A DNA stretch of 64,000 nucleotides from Collybia mongolica (Eukaryota > Basidiomycota > Agaricomycetes > Agaricales > Clitocybaceae), in the NCBI GenBank assembly GCA_013420905.1, contig JAAXNY010000005.1, forward strand, positions 310,001 to 374,000, written 5' to 3'. The notes below the pieces were generated by a model. It saw only the letters and a program-made list of their open reading frames with translations. It had not been told where the DNA came from and did not search any database. A program made the position numbers and the translations under genes. Within the stretch, counting starts at the first letter, position 1. Each line of letters opens with the position of its first letter. Shown piece after piece: positions 13,074-25,360 of the stretch.

Positions 13074-15208
13074 CAGAAAGCGGTTGGAATAGAATGAACT
13101 ACGATAGCAGCACTTGTGATGTTTTATAGCTATCGGGAAACGCCACAGACAGCCCACCACAGTAACACGTGCACAGCCAACCAATACCATGCCCTTCTAG
13201 GTAGTGGTGGTGTGATAGATAATCTCAAGACACGAGGTTCCCAGTGAGTCAGAATTGCGAGGCGCCTCTCAATACCTTAGTTGGGTTTGGTCAACATTCT
13301 ACAACACTAACCCAATTTTTTTAGGCCTCTTTTTGGCCCCCGTCACACTGTTCAGGATTAAGTCAACAGTAATTGGGGTCTCCCTATCTAGAGACTTATA
13401 CTACGTGGTTTAGAAACTCGGATCAGCAATCATAGTTTTACTTATGCCAGTTCGCACTCACCATTTCACCAATAAGGCTTGGACTCATTGACAAACTTTA
13501 TTTTGGAAAGTTGAACGCGCTAACTTGAATTGCGCCGTGTACAAGGTCTGTGCAGAGGTCATTGTCTGAACAAACATTGCAAAGGACTAACACGTAATCA
13601 AACCGCCCCGCTGCCGAGCACTACAGTATGCATGAATGATCGAACGAGCCGACTTGGCTTTTACCCCTACTGAAGAGGTAATCAGATGGGGCGAAACTGG
13701 GAACATGTTGCAAAATCTAGGTTTACGATAACACCAACTTTGCGGACTACGGGTATTTTTGCCTTCGTCCACTGGAGTGATTCTGGCTTTATTCTGTCAG
13801 CCAAAACCCTGTATATCATTTAGATCATGTTACGATTTTACGTTGATGTAGGATAGTTGCATCCAAAGAAAATAGTACTACATACCTGTGTGGAGTTGAT
13901 CGTGTCCGGTTTGTTTATCATAACCACATGGATGAGGTGCATCCCCCTTTGCGCCAGCCTTTCCCTGAAGCCTCATCCACCCCTTTAAGCCCGAAAACAC
14001 CTCGACGCGCCCAGGCCGCGCCCGAGACTAGAAGAAGAAAAACGGGTCCATACATGAATAGCATTGAGGCTGTCCTGACACTCATACACCACTAGTATTG
14101 GAAGGTCGGTAAAGGGGCCTGCACGAGCGTGAGTTGAGGGTTAGTTAGAAAACCGATTCCGATACAGCCGGAGCTAGGGTGCATCCTCTCCACTATCAAA
14201 CGATCCGCAGTTCTTTGTACACCAGCATTGTGGCAACCGAACAAACCTCGGCGACGCCCGACGTGGCCGCAGTTAATTCTAAATTACTGTTAAATTGAGT
14301 TAATGAGCTGGAAGAGTTCTGGGAGAGACCGCGGTTGTCTTCGGTGACAGCATAGGACTGGGCTCACAGTCCCATTGCGTTCCAACCTGCGCCTTCTCGG
14401 CTCCAAACCCTGTCAGGAAGTTACCAGGGTGCCCAGCTAATCCAAAAACGGCTGCCCAACTTAGCTACAACTCGGCGATAAACACCGTCCTTACAGATAG
14501 GAGGGACCGGGCAATGACGGATGAGCAGATCGTCCGGATGGAGGCATGTGTGATCCCCCATCCTTGCTTTTACTGCTTTGCTATGGATTTCATGGAAAGA
14601 CCTTCAGGAGTTTTTATGCTGACGAAAAATAAAAAGGCCCATTCCTTCCTGTGGCATTAGTGAGCGTGATTATTCAATAACGTTAGCGTTAGCATGCTTA
14701 ACATGTATATTTACTGCCTCAGGGCACCAAGCAAGCATCTAATCGAGCTGTTGTAGGACACTTTGTCTCTGTCTGACGAAGCGAGGGTTATCGGAACATC
14801 CTGGCCTTCAAAAAAGTATGGGATCGAGATACATCGACGTAAGGGGAGCACTGGAGGTCCAGTTGTGTGTTTGTAGAAACAGTCATTTAAAATTGACTGC
14901 CTTGGGCATCGCTTTGTAGGCCGTAGCGGTGGTTAGTCCATATAGTTCCATTGTTCCGGGGCAGGGTGCTTACTTTCTCCAAAAAAATTCCTCTCGAGCT
15001 CCTTTAGTCAGGCACTAAAATGCGATGGTGTACGCATGAATGTCTTTTGTGAGTAAGGTCAATCAAACTATCAAGGGTAAATTCGGCCACTTGTTCGGAC
15101 CACCCTTAGAGGATATCTCAGTCTTAAACCATGCCCAGTATATCTAGGTAAGTAGGTCTTTGATAATTACAACGCTGTAAGATTCACGGGCCGTGTAGAA
15201 TGAAAATT
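13074..15208. other. Intergenic, one small open frame
   Basis: Begins with the promoter side of the P450 gene. A 55-codon frame on plus (13928-14095, starting MDEVHPPLRQPFPEASS, rich in Pro and Arg) could be a first exon, but I found no continuation. Nothing else is recognised in the remaining sequence. Confidence 0.4.
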
Positions 15209-18142
15209 TCAATCGACTCCTGTGTCATCAACTTGCGCACTTGGCACTTCGTTATCGTCGTCATCAGAAGAAGAGCTGTCGACGACCGGGGCCCTACCCC
15301 AAAAACGGCCTAAGATGTTTCTCAAGATACGAGGCATGGGCTTATGAAAAACGACGACCCGAGTCAGATACGAATCAAAAGTGAAACGAACCTAAGCGTA
15401 CCGAAACATCTTCCTCGTCCTCGTCCTCGTCTTCGCCAGCATTATCGTCCCAATCATTGCCTTCATCAAGCGGATCAGGGTTCTCATCTGCAAGGGCGTC
15501 TTCTTGCATTTGTCCTTCAAAACCTGGCATTTGTCCAGGCATTTCCCCGTGTCCTGGCACCTCTCCGCCACCAGGGGCTCCGAACATTCCGGCTCCCGCT
15601 CCAATCAAAATGTCCTCGACAGCCTCAGGTGGCAGCTGATTGATCATTTGCATAAATTGAAGAATCCCGCCAGGGAACTGTTCGGCAAGTTGTGGGTGTG
15701 CTTCGAAAAATGCCTATACAGAGAAATCTATAAATAACCCAGACGAACATCCAATAACAAGTTACTGACCTCGAATTGCTGGCGGAAAGCGGCGTCCGGT
15801 ATGGCTTGCTCCATCCTCCGCTGGAGTGCTGCACGCTGGCGCCTGGATGCCATTGCAGGGTCCACCAGTTCCCCAGCGCCCTGGAAAAAGTCGTCGTCGT
15901 AGGTCGTGATAGTGGTGGGCGGTGGCAACGGATCACAAACCAACCCCTTCGTGTTTCCTACTGTCCGAGGCATGAAAGCAAATAAGCGTTGATAGGTCCC
16001 TTCGAGAACTATGATATGGCGGTAGGCCGAGTAGCGAATGCTTTCGTGTGTGAGGAGAGCCATGAGCTCTTCACGTTGTTTTGTCACAGGTAATGTTGAT
16101 GGCAGAATAGAAAAAACATCCGTGACAGTTGTGGTAAACCAAGAAGCATGACTTGGTTCTTTCCAAACACTAAATGAACGTTGGACATAGAGATGAGATA
16201 ACAAGTGCATAACGGAGGTTGAGGCTCCGAGAGAACTAGAAATCGGATCAGCATTTGCATTTTCGAATAACAATAAAGCATTCTTACCTTCCATCAGTTT
16301 CGATCCTAAAGTCGCGATGGGATCTGATCGCTAGCGGCAGTGACACATCTATTTTATCTGCCAGTAGAGGAACAACCATAGGAAACGAGGTTACGGCTTC
16401 CTTCAGAGCCATTGTACTAGTTACATGATCCTAGCTGGCATTGAGTGACCATAGTAAAGCGAAGAACGACCCTTGATACTCACTGTATCTTTCTTAGCAT
16501 TTTCGATGTTCCTCAAGGCCAACGCTCTTGCGTATGCCCATCCCGGAAGGACGCTGGGATCCATACGCGTATCCTTCATGTCCTGGTTCTGTGCCCGTTG
16601 GGCACGCTGCCTTGCAAAAAGGTCATACATATCAAGCAGCCACTGGCTCATGCCAGCTTTTAGCGCGAGTTGATCAAGGTGATACAACGCGCCATGCGGA
16701 TCATTCCATGGATCTAATGCATATAAAAGTCGTGCGAATTCAAATGCAGTTCTAACACAGCCTCTACGCTGTAGGTCCCTGTGTTCATGTCAGCCAGTCG
16801 ACGGGGCGGCCCGGGAAAATGTGCATACGTAATTTGCCTGTGGATCGCAAGGAAGAAAGGCCGGTTTTCTACATGATCGAAATCGAGGCGGTTCGTACCG
16901 CTCGTGAAGTTGAATGCCCCGATAAATGCTCGTTCATAGGTGAAGATTGCACGATCGACGAAATCAACCGCTTGCGCATATTCTTAAATATCATGTGATC
17001 AGAGGGGTTGATAAAGGGAAAGATAAAAAAGGCTTCACCTTCACGATGCCTATACACCTCGGATAACTGCAGCAGTGTATCAGCGTGCCATGGCAGCTTT
17101 CTGAGAATTTCCCAAAATGCTTCCGGATCTGAAAGGGGCGTGAGTGAACGCAAACACGACATGCAGCGTTCCATGTACCGCCAGCCATAACACTTCGAAT
17201 GAACGCCTTGGTTGCGCTTTTGTACCGTTTGCTATAATCCACCGTCCACCACTTTTCGTCCGTACGCCTCTGGCCTTTCAACTCCATTTCTCCACCCGTT
17301 AAAGGACGAATAGATAGGCCTTCGCGTTGACTGGCAGGCCACCAAGTAGGCTGGGGACGGGTCAAGTTAGACCTTTGCGCCGTGGCCTGCCTCCTCGACG
17401 ATAATCCCGGTGCACCCGATGGCCCCGATTTGTTGGCCTGTACGACTTTGGCGCCAAAGAATTTACGCATCTCAGCTTCACTATCCAGGTGCGACAAAGA
17501 GACCGATAATAAGCTCGCTAATGACTGGGCGTTGGGGCCATGACTCGTAGACGCCTGTGACTCGGGATATCTGTGCTTGGGATCAGTCGGAATTGATGTA
17601 TATTGTACGATAGAAATCCGTACTTCATAGTAAGCTCAGCAAGCGCTTTGTCCAGTTCATCATTCACCGCTTTCTTCTCCCTCGCCTTTGCCTTCTTCAA
17701 AGCCTTCTTTTCATTCTTCACGGGGGGCGTCGCCACAGGGGGAGTGTTTCGCGCTGACTTAGGAGTGCCAGGAGGCGAAGCAGCTGTGACTGCTTCAGGA
17801 ATTACAGTTTTCTTCTTCTTTTTCTTCTACTGGTTTATCCCGTTAAGCTGATGAATATTTGAGTGTTAGAATGCCGACCTTCCGTGATTTGGTAGGTTTC
17901 ACTAACCCTTCATCCTCACTATCGTCTTCGATATCATCCATCACAAGCAGCTATATCTGATATCAGGTAATGCGCCATAATTCGCTGGAATAACGATCAC
18001 TCACGCTAGAGAATCCTGCCGAAGCAGTTTTTGTGATTGTAGATGTCTCATCCTCGCCGGAGACATCTGGATCCGAGTGACCCCCTAGTGCTTCGAGTTC
18101 TTCGAGCTCTCTTTGCTGGCGCTTATTGAGTCGAGGCGGCAT
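15209..18142 (-). CDS. RQC1: TCF25/Rqc1 family, ribosome-associated quality control protein
   Basis: TCF25 (NULP1) is the metazoan counterpart of yeast Rqc1, a subunit of the complex that marks stalled nascent chains on 60S ribosomes. Exons: 18142-18005, 17950-17903, 17826-17624, 17570-17179, 17128-17039, 16970-16829, 16778-16484, 16416-16288, 16235-15770, 15713-15402, 15340-15209, about 719 aa. Seen in order: MPPRLNKRQQRE start, acidic DDIEDDSEDEG, Lys-rich stretch, HLDSEAEMRKFFGAKVV, the core WHADTLLQLSEVYRHRE, RRGCVRTAFEFARLLYALDP, SVWKEPSHASW, CDPLPPPTT and an acidic C-terminus. The match to TCF25 runs along the whole length. One oddity: the exon pair meeting across 16484/16416 is off by one base with the only usable acceptor (an extra T at 16416). 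This is either an assembly indel or a real frameshift. Confidence 0.91.
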
Positions 18143-18888
18143 CTTTCGATATTGCTCGCCAAAGAGTAGTCGAAGAGAGCGCGCACCAAGCAATTTCCAT
18201 AATCCAACGATAATTATGTAATTGGATTTTATAATTATTACTTTCTGACTTAGATAGGGTTGAGTCCCTGATTGATTTCTTCGACTGACTTACTCCTCAA
18301 TCTCGAATAATTGGACGTGTTACCTACAGAACTGATAGGTACATGGATTGCCCTGCCGATATCTCTCCATCATCGATGGCTTAAGGCACCAGCTGAGTCT
18401 TGGCCCGTACTTTTTGCAAAATTTCGTTGCCTTTTCCGAATCGGTAACACTTGAAGCGTCGCAGTTTACATGATGCTCTCGTTCGGGATCACTTGTATAT
18501 GATTGCCCTGCCTCTCCACCCTCGGATCCTTGAGTGGTGTGGCAGAGAGGAGACATAGGCGTTAAGGCTTGACACATGTCTATCCTGTAATGGGCGTGCT
18601 ACGCTCCAAGGAAGGTCAGATGCTTCCTCCCCGGACATGTTTTCTGAGGTGCCGGAAATACCTCTGAAATTTATCGCCGATCAGAGCAACCCTCCCAACG
18701 AAGCTCGGAGACGCACATGGACAAATAAATTGGCTCATATCTTCCGGATTTTATCCCGAGATTTTCCAGGGCTGTTATGATCCTTGTCTATGACCTTCTT
18801 GCCGCTCGGGCCCTTTCAATTGAGTGGCCTTGTGAACCCCAGTCAGGGCGGCTGGAAGAGCGCCAATTCTTATAAGCGTTGACTGGGG
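18143..18888. other. Intergenic between divergent RQC1 and LPMO genes
   Basis: Head-to-head intergenic region that should hold both promoters. A minus-strand frame at 18320-18577 (85 codons) shows no recognisable family and is not called. Confidence 0.5.
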
Positions 18889-18895
18889 TATAAAA
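18889..18895 (+). promoter_or_regulatory. TATA box of the AA9 LPMO gene
   Basis: TATAAAA lies 59-65 nt upstream of the ATG at 18954, followed by a pyrimidine-rich leader (18925-18950), the common layout of strongly expressed basidiomycete secreted-enzyme genes. Confidence 0.55.
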
Positions 18896-18953
18896 TGGCA
18901 TTATTCCCCACACTGTTTCTGTATCTTCTTTCCCCACAACCCACTTCGGAACG

Positions 18954-20443
18954 ATGAAGTCTGGTCTCTCCTCGACTGTATTAGCTGTGCTGGTGGCCAC
19001 GGCCTCAGGACACACGATTTTCCAGGTACGGGAAGCATCGCGCACATCCTAACTAATTTTAGCTCTGATCATACTCTTTTTATAACAGGAACTCCACGTC
19101 AATGGTGTAAGCCAGGGTCATATGAACGGTATTCGAGTGCCTGACTACGATGGGGTCGGTCGATTATCATACATACTCTATATTTTTCTCAAGCTAATCT
19201 TACTTCAGCCGATCAGTGATGTCAACTCGAATGGTGAGTCTATATTTATGCTTCTTTCACCACTGCAACATCCTTACAATCCATGTCCCGCCAGACATAA
19301 TCTGCAACGGAGGCATCAACCCATATCACCAGCCCGTATCCCAGACTGTGATCAAAGTTCCAGCTGGGGCAACCGTCACTGCCGAGTGGCATCACACACT
19401 AGATGGCGCTAATCCCTCAGATTCCTCCGACCCAGTTGACTCTAGCCATAAAGGCCCAGTCATTGCATATCTGTACGCCACCAAGTCATTCACCCAACAA
19501 TAGTTCTAACCGAGACGCACACAGGGCTAAGATCCCCAGCGCCACCCAGACCAGCGTGACTGGCTTGAAATGGTTTAAGATCTACCAAGACGGCTATAAC
19601 GCAGCTGATAAAACATGGGGTGTCGACCGCATGATCGCGAACAAGGGAAAGGTCACATTCAAAATCCCATCTTGCATCGCATCTGGCCAATATCTGTTGA
19701 GACATGAAATGATTGGTGCGTTTGATACTGCGCCTAAATACGGATATTTCACTTACCGTCCTACAAGCCCTGCATGGCGCCGGCTCCTACCCCGGAGCAC
19801 AGTTCTATGTAAGCAATCCCAGCCAATAATGATCAGTCCACTGATAGAGCCTCAAACAGATGGAATGCGCGCAGCTTGAGATCACTGGTGGAGGGAGCAC
19901 ATCGCCAGCCACTGTCAGCTTCCCTGGCGCCTACTCCGGTAAACCTAATCGACCTAGACCCATTACGCCACTGTTGACACCCCCCTAGGTTCTGATCCTG
20001 GCATCAAGATCAACATCTACCAAACTCTCTCTAGCTACACCATTCCCGGTAAATACACCGAAAAACACACCTTCCGAACGTCAACTCACCTCGCTTGCTA
20101 GGGCCCCCGGTTTTCAGCTGCAGCGGTTCCAACCCTACCACCACCAACCCCCCTGTGACTACGACTACTACCACCAGCGCACCTACCACTACGACCACAA
20201 CAAGCCCAGGAGGAACAGTTCCCCAATGGGGACAATGTGGCGGTATCGGGTAAGTAATTTTCTGTGGCGCAGTTTTGAGTGGTGCTTAATCTGGACGGAT
20301 CATGGATAGGTACACTGGCCCAACAACCTGCGTCTCACCCTTCCAGTGTATCAAGACGAACGATTACGTATGTGTCCCACCTTCATATCGTTGTCCGATG
20401 CTGACATGCGTCCGTGCTCTTTCAGTATAGCCAATGCCAGTGA
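18954..20443 (+). CDS. AA9 lytic polysaccharide monooxygenase with C-terminal CBM1
   Basis: Copper enzyme that oxidatively cleaves cellulose or related beta-glucans outside the cell. Eleven exons join in frame (936 nt, 311 aa): 18954-19025, 19089-19154, 19209-19233, 19295-19472, 19525-19715, 19768-19808, 19860-19938, 19989-20048, 20102-20249, 20310-20367, 20426-20443. A 19-residue signal peptide ([19 protein letters not shown]) precedes HTIFQELHVNG, so mature His1 of the copper brace is present. The second brace His lies in AEWHHTLDG, and the axial Tyr in [15 protein letters not shown] Thr/Pro/Ser-rich linker leads to a complete CBM1 with its Cys pattern ([13 protein letters not shown] ... 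[10 protein letters not shown] ... YYSQCQ). No lesions were seen. Substrate range and C1/C4 preference cannot be read from sequence alone. Confidence 0.96.
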
Positions 20444-21571
20444 TCGGGGCGCCTAAGGAAGATATCAGACATCATGTACGACAAGTATTAGTATCTGTAT
20501 CCAATAATCTGCTCGCAGGAAATCATAAACCAATAATTGTTTTTGGGACAAACTCTTTGATCTGAGTCAATAGAGGTTTCATTTTGTCCCAAAACTAGCT
20601 ACAATTACATCTCACAGACTGTTGAATGAACGGCGGAGTATGAACAACCTCTTCCAACGCACAATTCAATGAGACACCAATCAACGGACCATTATGACGG
20701 CCATTTTCAGGGTGGGCTCCGTGAAGTCAAGGGTATTGTGGAGAACCAACCTTTCAGACGGTACCCGCCTCTAGCATTGTCTAATCAAGTGTCATACATC
20801 ATCTGGTATGCATTGACTAGCATTTAAGGTACTGAATGCAATGTTGGAGGAGAATGTTAAGGCAACTATTACCGAGGACGTCGCCCAAATGAGTTGTGGT
20901 ATTCTTCACAAATTCACAAATCGCGATATATGACTCGAAGCTTGAGCTTCCTATAGTACTTGCAAATACATGAAAGTCATGTCACCGTAACAGTTTTTCG
21001 GGCCTCTCAAAGGTTCCAAATTTTCTTCATGGTTAACGATTCTCCATTGATTAACTTTATTCTAACTGTATCTCAGATTCTCCGAATATCCCCTCAGTCA
21101 AATTGTACGCCTACTACTGGGTACTTCCCCAGAGGCATCTCTGGGGGTTATTACTCTTCGATTCGGAGGTTGCTTACAGCAGTTTCCAAATGGAATGGCA
21201 CTTGCGTGAAAGATTTTCGACGTCATGATTTCACAAAATGACATAAATCCCTTTGTGGGACCCCCATAAACACGTATAACCTCGCAGGAGTATATGCCGA
21301 TGGCAGGCAGTTATCCGATGAATATAGCTACCTAACCAGACGCCCAACACCGTCCCAAAAAGGACATTTTACGACATTTGTGAAATCGTGACGTCAAAGA
21401 AATTTCACGCAAGTGCCATTCCATTCGAAACCTGCTGTAAACAGATTGAAAATATACCCATAACGTATTTTAGTGATCGATAAATGAACAACGTCGCTTG
21501 CGTAGATTTGACCAACATGCAGCTCAATGGAACTCTACGGCCCAAGTCACACACGAAGGACAATATAGTAG
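20444..21571. other. Convergent intergenic region
   Basis: 3' flanks of the LPMO (+) and the kinase (-) genes. The sequence is AT-rich; no gene, repeat array or transposon end is recognised. Confidence 0.5.
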
Positions 21572-24194
21572 TCAGTTCCATTTCTCTACAATCTCAACAA
21601 CCTTGTGGGTATCTAATCTTGCGGACGGTATCTGGCTCCAACATTGTTCAATCAAGTTCCACACACCATCCGTCATGGGTCGACCCGTATCTGAGCTCGG
21701 TCTTTGCGGACGCTTGCCCTCCAGAACCTGAAGCATGACCGCAGTTTCGTGGATGACACCTGCAAACGGCGCTTTTCCCGTGTAAACCTAATGGAAGTCT
21801 TATTGAGGCGACACGCAACGGTGAAAGGTCCACAACACCTCAAGACACACACAAGCAAAGGCATAAACATCACTCGCAGGTGTTCGCACGAACCGATCGA
21901 ATCCGAAAGACTCTGGTTGGTGTAATTCCGGTGCCATCCATCTCACCGAGCCGTTCCGGTTCGATGTTTGCGTTGCCAACGTTGCGTCGGACACTACAGT
22001 TAATCCGAAGTCTGTTAAGCAGGCTTCCCACTTGTCGTTTATGAGAATGTTATTCTGGTCACCGGGCGTTACACATATCGAATGGGATGTGTAAGACTGA
22101 CTTACCCCGCGAAGATCCCCATGCACCACTCCCTGCGAATGTAGATAGCTGAGGCCTTGGGCAATCTCACTGATCTAGTCGTTCAAGTCAAGGTGAATAA
22201 GCTATTATGCCCTCGAAGTGACAACCTCACCAAATTATTCACATTTACACCTTTGTTCTCTGAAAGGTGTCGCAAAATCGTGCCACGGGGCATCCACGGA
22301 GAGACCATACATAGATTGGGTGAAAACGTTGAAGAATCTACACCAAGAAACGGGAGGACGTGTGGGTGGTGAAAGGACTTCCAGAGTAGAGCTTCTTTAC
22401 AAAACGCCTACACAAAAGCGGGTAAGATACCCTTCGGTTGCAAATTTATCAGGAGACGACATACTTTATGGATTTCGCGTCGTTCCTGACCACGTTGGAA
22501 TATCCTCATGCGTTTCAACGCAACTTCTTGGCTGTTATAAGAAGCCTTATAGATATCTGCAAACCCCCCTCCGAAGATCGCCTCCCTCTCCAGCAGGACG
22601 ACACCGTGGATTGTCAATGACACCGGGATGACACCGGAAACTTCCAAGAGCTTGACAAGCAAGCGGCGTGCACGGCGCGAGAACTCAGGATCCCCACTCC
22701 GGCGGCTATCAAGATACTAAACAACTTCATCAGTACACTACTACGATGTGACTCAGCCGCAGGGAGTACCATTTGTAAGAGATCCATGAAACCCTGAGCA
22801 TCTTCCTCTCCAAGTCCGGCTATTGCTTGATCTCCCGCGACGAGAATTTGTTGCAATAGCAGGAAAATATGTTCCTCGTCATCTTGCAGGGCTTGACGCA
22901 CAGATGAGTTTCCCTGGATTTCCAGATTGGAACACATCTGCACAGGAGATGTCGGTTGACATAATATTGAATCAAGCTGTATATCTTACCTCCATTAACT
23001 GCGCCCGATACTGGTAGGACCGAGACAGTGCAAGGAGGTTGTTGTCCAATGACGCCAAAGTTTGAGACGCCCTTTGAAGAGCTTTCTGAATTCTACAAAG
23101 TGAAGTTAATTTATGATAAATATTATCATATCTGAAAGTTTAGCACCGATTTCGAATATTATTGTCAGGGGACCGTACTTCTTGACCAATGACGTTGGAA
23201 AGGTTCTTTAAAAATGTCATAGATGGTCACGCTGATGTTTTCGGGAATGATGGATCCTTACCTGGTACAAACCGGATCGACTACCATCTGTTGAGACCTC
23301 GGACAACAGATGAGTCTGCTTTGAACCCCATGTAATGGGTCGATGGCCTTGGGATGATTCTGCGCCACCTTGGTAGTCCAGCTCAACTTCAGAATCGAAG
23401 TTCTCATCCGTCCCCCATGCATCAACACCCTCATCGTCAATCCCATCTCCTAAGTGTTCAAGCATAGCCCGTGTTGGCCCCCGTTCTTTATCCAATATAT
23501 GGCCTATGGGGTGCCCCCCATACTTGTAGCCCAGATGAGAATAGCCCAGGGCGTCTATAGATGGTAGTCTACGCGGCACATCCACTTTTACAACTCCGGC
23601 ACTCCCAGAAACCTCTAAAGGACTTCGAGGTGTCGCCCGCAGCAAGTGAACAATACCGTTGATTTGCTTACTCGAAGGACCTTCTGGATTCGCGTTGTGG
23701 GGGTCGCGACCACGACTATATTCTACATTTTCAGCGCTGCTGGTCCCCGGCGTTGTGTATAGTGTTCGATAAGCCCGATTATATTGGGATTGATTCCATT
23801 TCGTTGCATTTCCGCCGCCACCACCACCACTACCAGGGCCAACACCTTTTCTCCATTGATGAACAGACGTAGCAAATGCTGATGTGAGTTTTGAAGCGTT
23901 TTCCGATGTGTCCCCTAACAGGCGCAGTGGTAATAGACGATCTTCTTTAATTGTTAGTTGATTTTTTGTTGAAGGAGTTAAAAGTCATTCGGGAAGCAAA
24001 GACTAACTCATTTTTACGTGTTCGCCCCCCCTAAAGGCTCGGCCACCCAGTCCGAGTTTGCGGTACGAGAGAGGCTCTGAGGAGATCATAGTGCCTATGG
24101 GTTCCTTCGCAGCCTTTTCCGTCTTCAGGCGCGGAATAGTATCTCCCATCTTCCCCACCAGTTCACGAGATTTTGACTTCACGTTGGTGGTCAT
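21572..24194 (-). CDS. Protein kinase, agaricomycete TKL-like type, with long N-terminal region
   Basis: Ten exons join in frame (2130 nt, about 709 aa): 24194-24008, 23944-23262, 23205-23147, 23092-22990, 22937-22770, 22716-22465, 22407-22231, 22174-22106, 22054-21839, 21787-21572. Kinase landmarks: glycine loop FGGGFADIY (about 448-456), VALK lysine (about 468), catalytic loop HGDLRGNN (about 561-568; HGD replaces HRD, as is common in this group), DFGLTV (about 581), MAPEL, and a complete C-lobe ending EKWN-stop. The first 400 residues contain Ser/Gly-rich and acidic stretches and a helical region (ASQTLASLDNNLLALSR) without a recognised domain. A seeming TAG stop at 22177-22175 is the acceptor of a 56-nt intron with donor GTGAGG. 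The ATG at 24194 is a choice; 24215 is also in frame. A broken paralogue lies at 57.5-59.4 kb. Confidence 0.86.
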
Positions 24195-24485
24195 ATTGTG
24201 GCTTGTAATGACCATGACGATCTCAACTTCAGCTCTGTGGCACACAGGTTTGCTGGAAAGCTACTTGTTCTCTGGCGATTTGTGGGCGAGTGTTGACATG
24301 AGAGTTGCAGCTTCAGAACACGAGGCATAGTTGCAGTGCGACTAGTAATCAATTCCAACCTTGCCAAAAAAACACGAGAACGCAATTACCGATCAATGTG
24401 TTGTATTTTCTTCCCACGATATCAACCATTGTTACAAAAGGAGATGGTTTCTGCCCAGGACGTTTGCACCTAGATAGTATTAGTA
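24195..24485. other. Upstream flank of the kinase gene and edge of a transposon
   Basis: Carries the 5' side of the kinase gene and ends at the inferred left terminus of the Tnp2 element (TA followed by CTGTCCTGATACGACC). Confidence 0.4.
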
Positions 24486-24509
24486 CTGTCCTGATACGAC
24501 CTACTCTTC
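24486..24509 (+). repeat. Left terminal inverted repeat of the Tnp2 element, outer block
   Basis: Twenty-four bases nearly identical to the reverse complement of 45594-45617 (one clear mismatch near the tip). The inner block of the same repeat begins only at about 25075, about 560 bp further in than expected from the right end. Confidence 0.65.
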
Positions 24510-24645
24510 AGTCACACGTCACAACGGTCTGTGAAGTGAAGAGATACGGCCCATGTCATCGGTCACAACGAGTTTTGAAGACCGTGACGAAAATCACTTG
24601 AAATTTTCCTAAAAGGGAATATTCACAGCTAAAAAATTTCTAAAT

Positions 24646-25032
24646 CTACTCCTCGTCGCTGCCGTCATTCGCAACCCAAAAACTCGACGAATAGAGGACG
24701 TTTGCACGCTTCTTGCGCTTACCACGTCCTTCTACGGCTTGGCAACCCTGAGTTGCATCAATGATCTCGCCATTAACGGATTCCCTTGAAGCACACTCTG
24801 CATCAGCAGTTGACACAAGGCCCCCTTCCTCCCCCGCTATGTACAGCTTGTCGTCGTCATCACAATCCATAGAGTCGGCGCATTGTGTGTGTGTAGAAAT
24901 GACATCAGCCATGGGAACTTCGCTGTCATCACCATGAATATCAATAGCGCTCTCGTCAAGATCAAGACTTAAGTGCGCGTCAAGCCGACATCGCGGCGCG
25001 CGCACCAGGAAGACTTGCTCATGTGACCGCAT
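24646..25032 (-). CDS. Hypothetical acidic protein inside the left end of the Tnp2 element
   Basis: A single 128-codon frame. It is rich in Asp and Glu in the middle (DSMDCDDDDKLYIAGEEGG), has a basic patch RGKRKKRA near the end, and closes with an acidic tail NDGSDEE. It lies in about 560 bp that separate two blocks of the left inverted repeat and have no counterpart at the right end, so it may be inserted or captured DNA. No family is recognised, and no upstream exon was found. Could be a chance frame. Confidence 0.4.
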   Translation of the reverse strand: MRSHEQVFLVRAPRCRLDAHLSLDLDESAIDIHGDDSEVPMADVISTHTQCADSMDCDDDDKLYIAGEEGGLVSTADAECASRESVNGEIIDATQGCQAVEGRGKRKKRANVLYSSSFWVANDGSDEE

Positions 25033-25092
25033 ATGATGTTCAGCGTGATTAGGTTTGAAGAGATTTGAGGTCTGTCACACAGGTTTCCCAAT

Positions 25093-25132
25093 CTTGAAGT
25101 CCAGTCAGAAGTCCAGTATTTGGAATCAATTA
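25093..25132 (+). repeat. Left inverted repeat of the Tnp2 element, inner block
   Basis: About 40 bp matching the reverse complement of 45512-45551 with few mismatches, including CAGTCAGAAGTCC followed by TATTTGGAATCAATTA. Confidence 0.7.
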
Positions 25133-25360
25133 GGAGTGTTTACCATGCTTTGTATCAATTGTTTTCCATTAACGCCGCTCCCATTCTCACATCTTTCATC
25201 ATCATCTCAACAATGTTGGACACGGTTGGCTCTCGATTGATGCACAATAGTTACTACATTGTTCATTCGGTCAATTTCAATTCAATCATTTTGTTTCAAG
25301 TTTGACATTCACAGATACGGCAAATTTAGTCCAGTCTGGTAATAGCCCATGCTCACTGAC

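Noticed and set aside
13928..14095. Short Pro/Arg-rich ORF as a gene
   Set aside because: Only 55 codons with no joinable exon or known family.
17820..17905. Frame break in TCF25 at the Lys-rich exon
   Set aside because: Using donor GTGAAA after GGGTTA and acceptor GTAG gives an in-frame junction; only the 16.4-kb junction remains unresolved.
22170..22260. Nonsense TAG in the kinase catalytic region
   Set aside because: The TAG is the acceptor of a 56-nt intron (donor GTGAGG at 22230) that joins NKGVNVNNL to ISEIAQGLSYLH in phase.
24486..24500. Canonical CACTA terminus
   Set aside because: The tip reads CTGT-CCTGATACG at both ends; CACTA is not present, so I rely on the transposase for classification.
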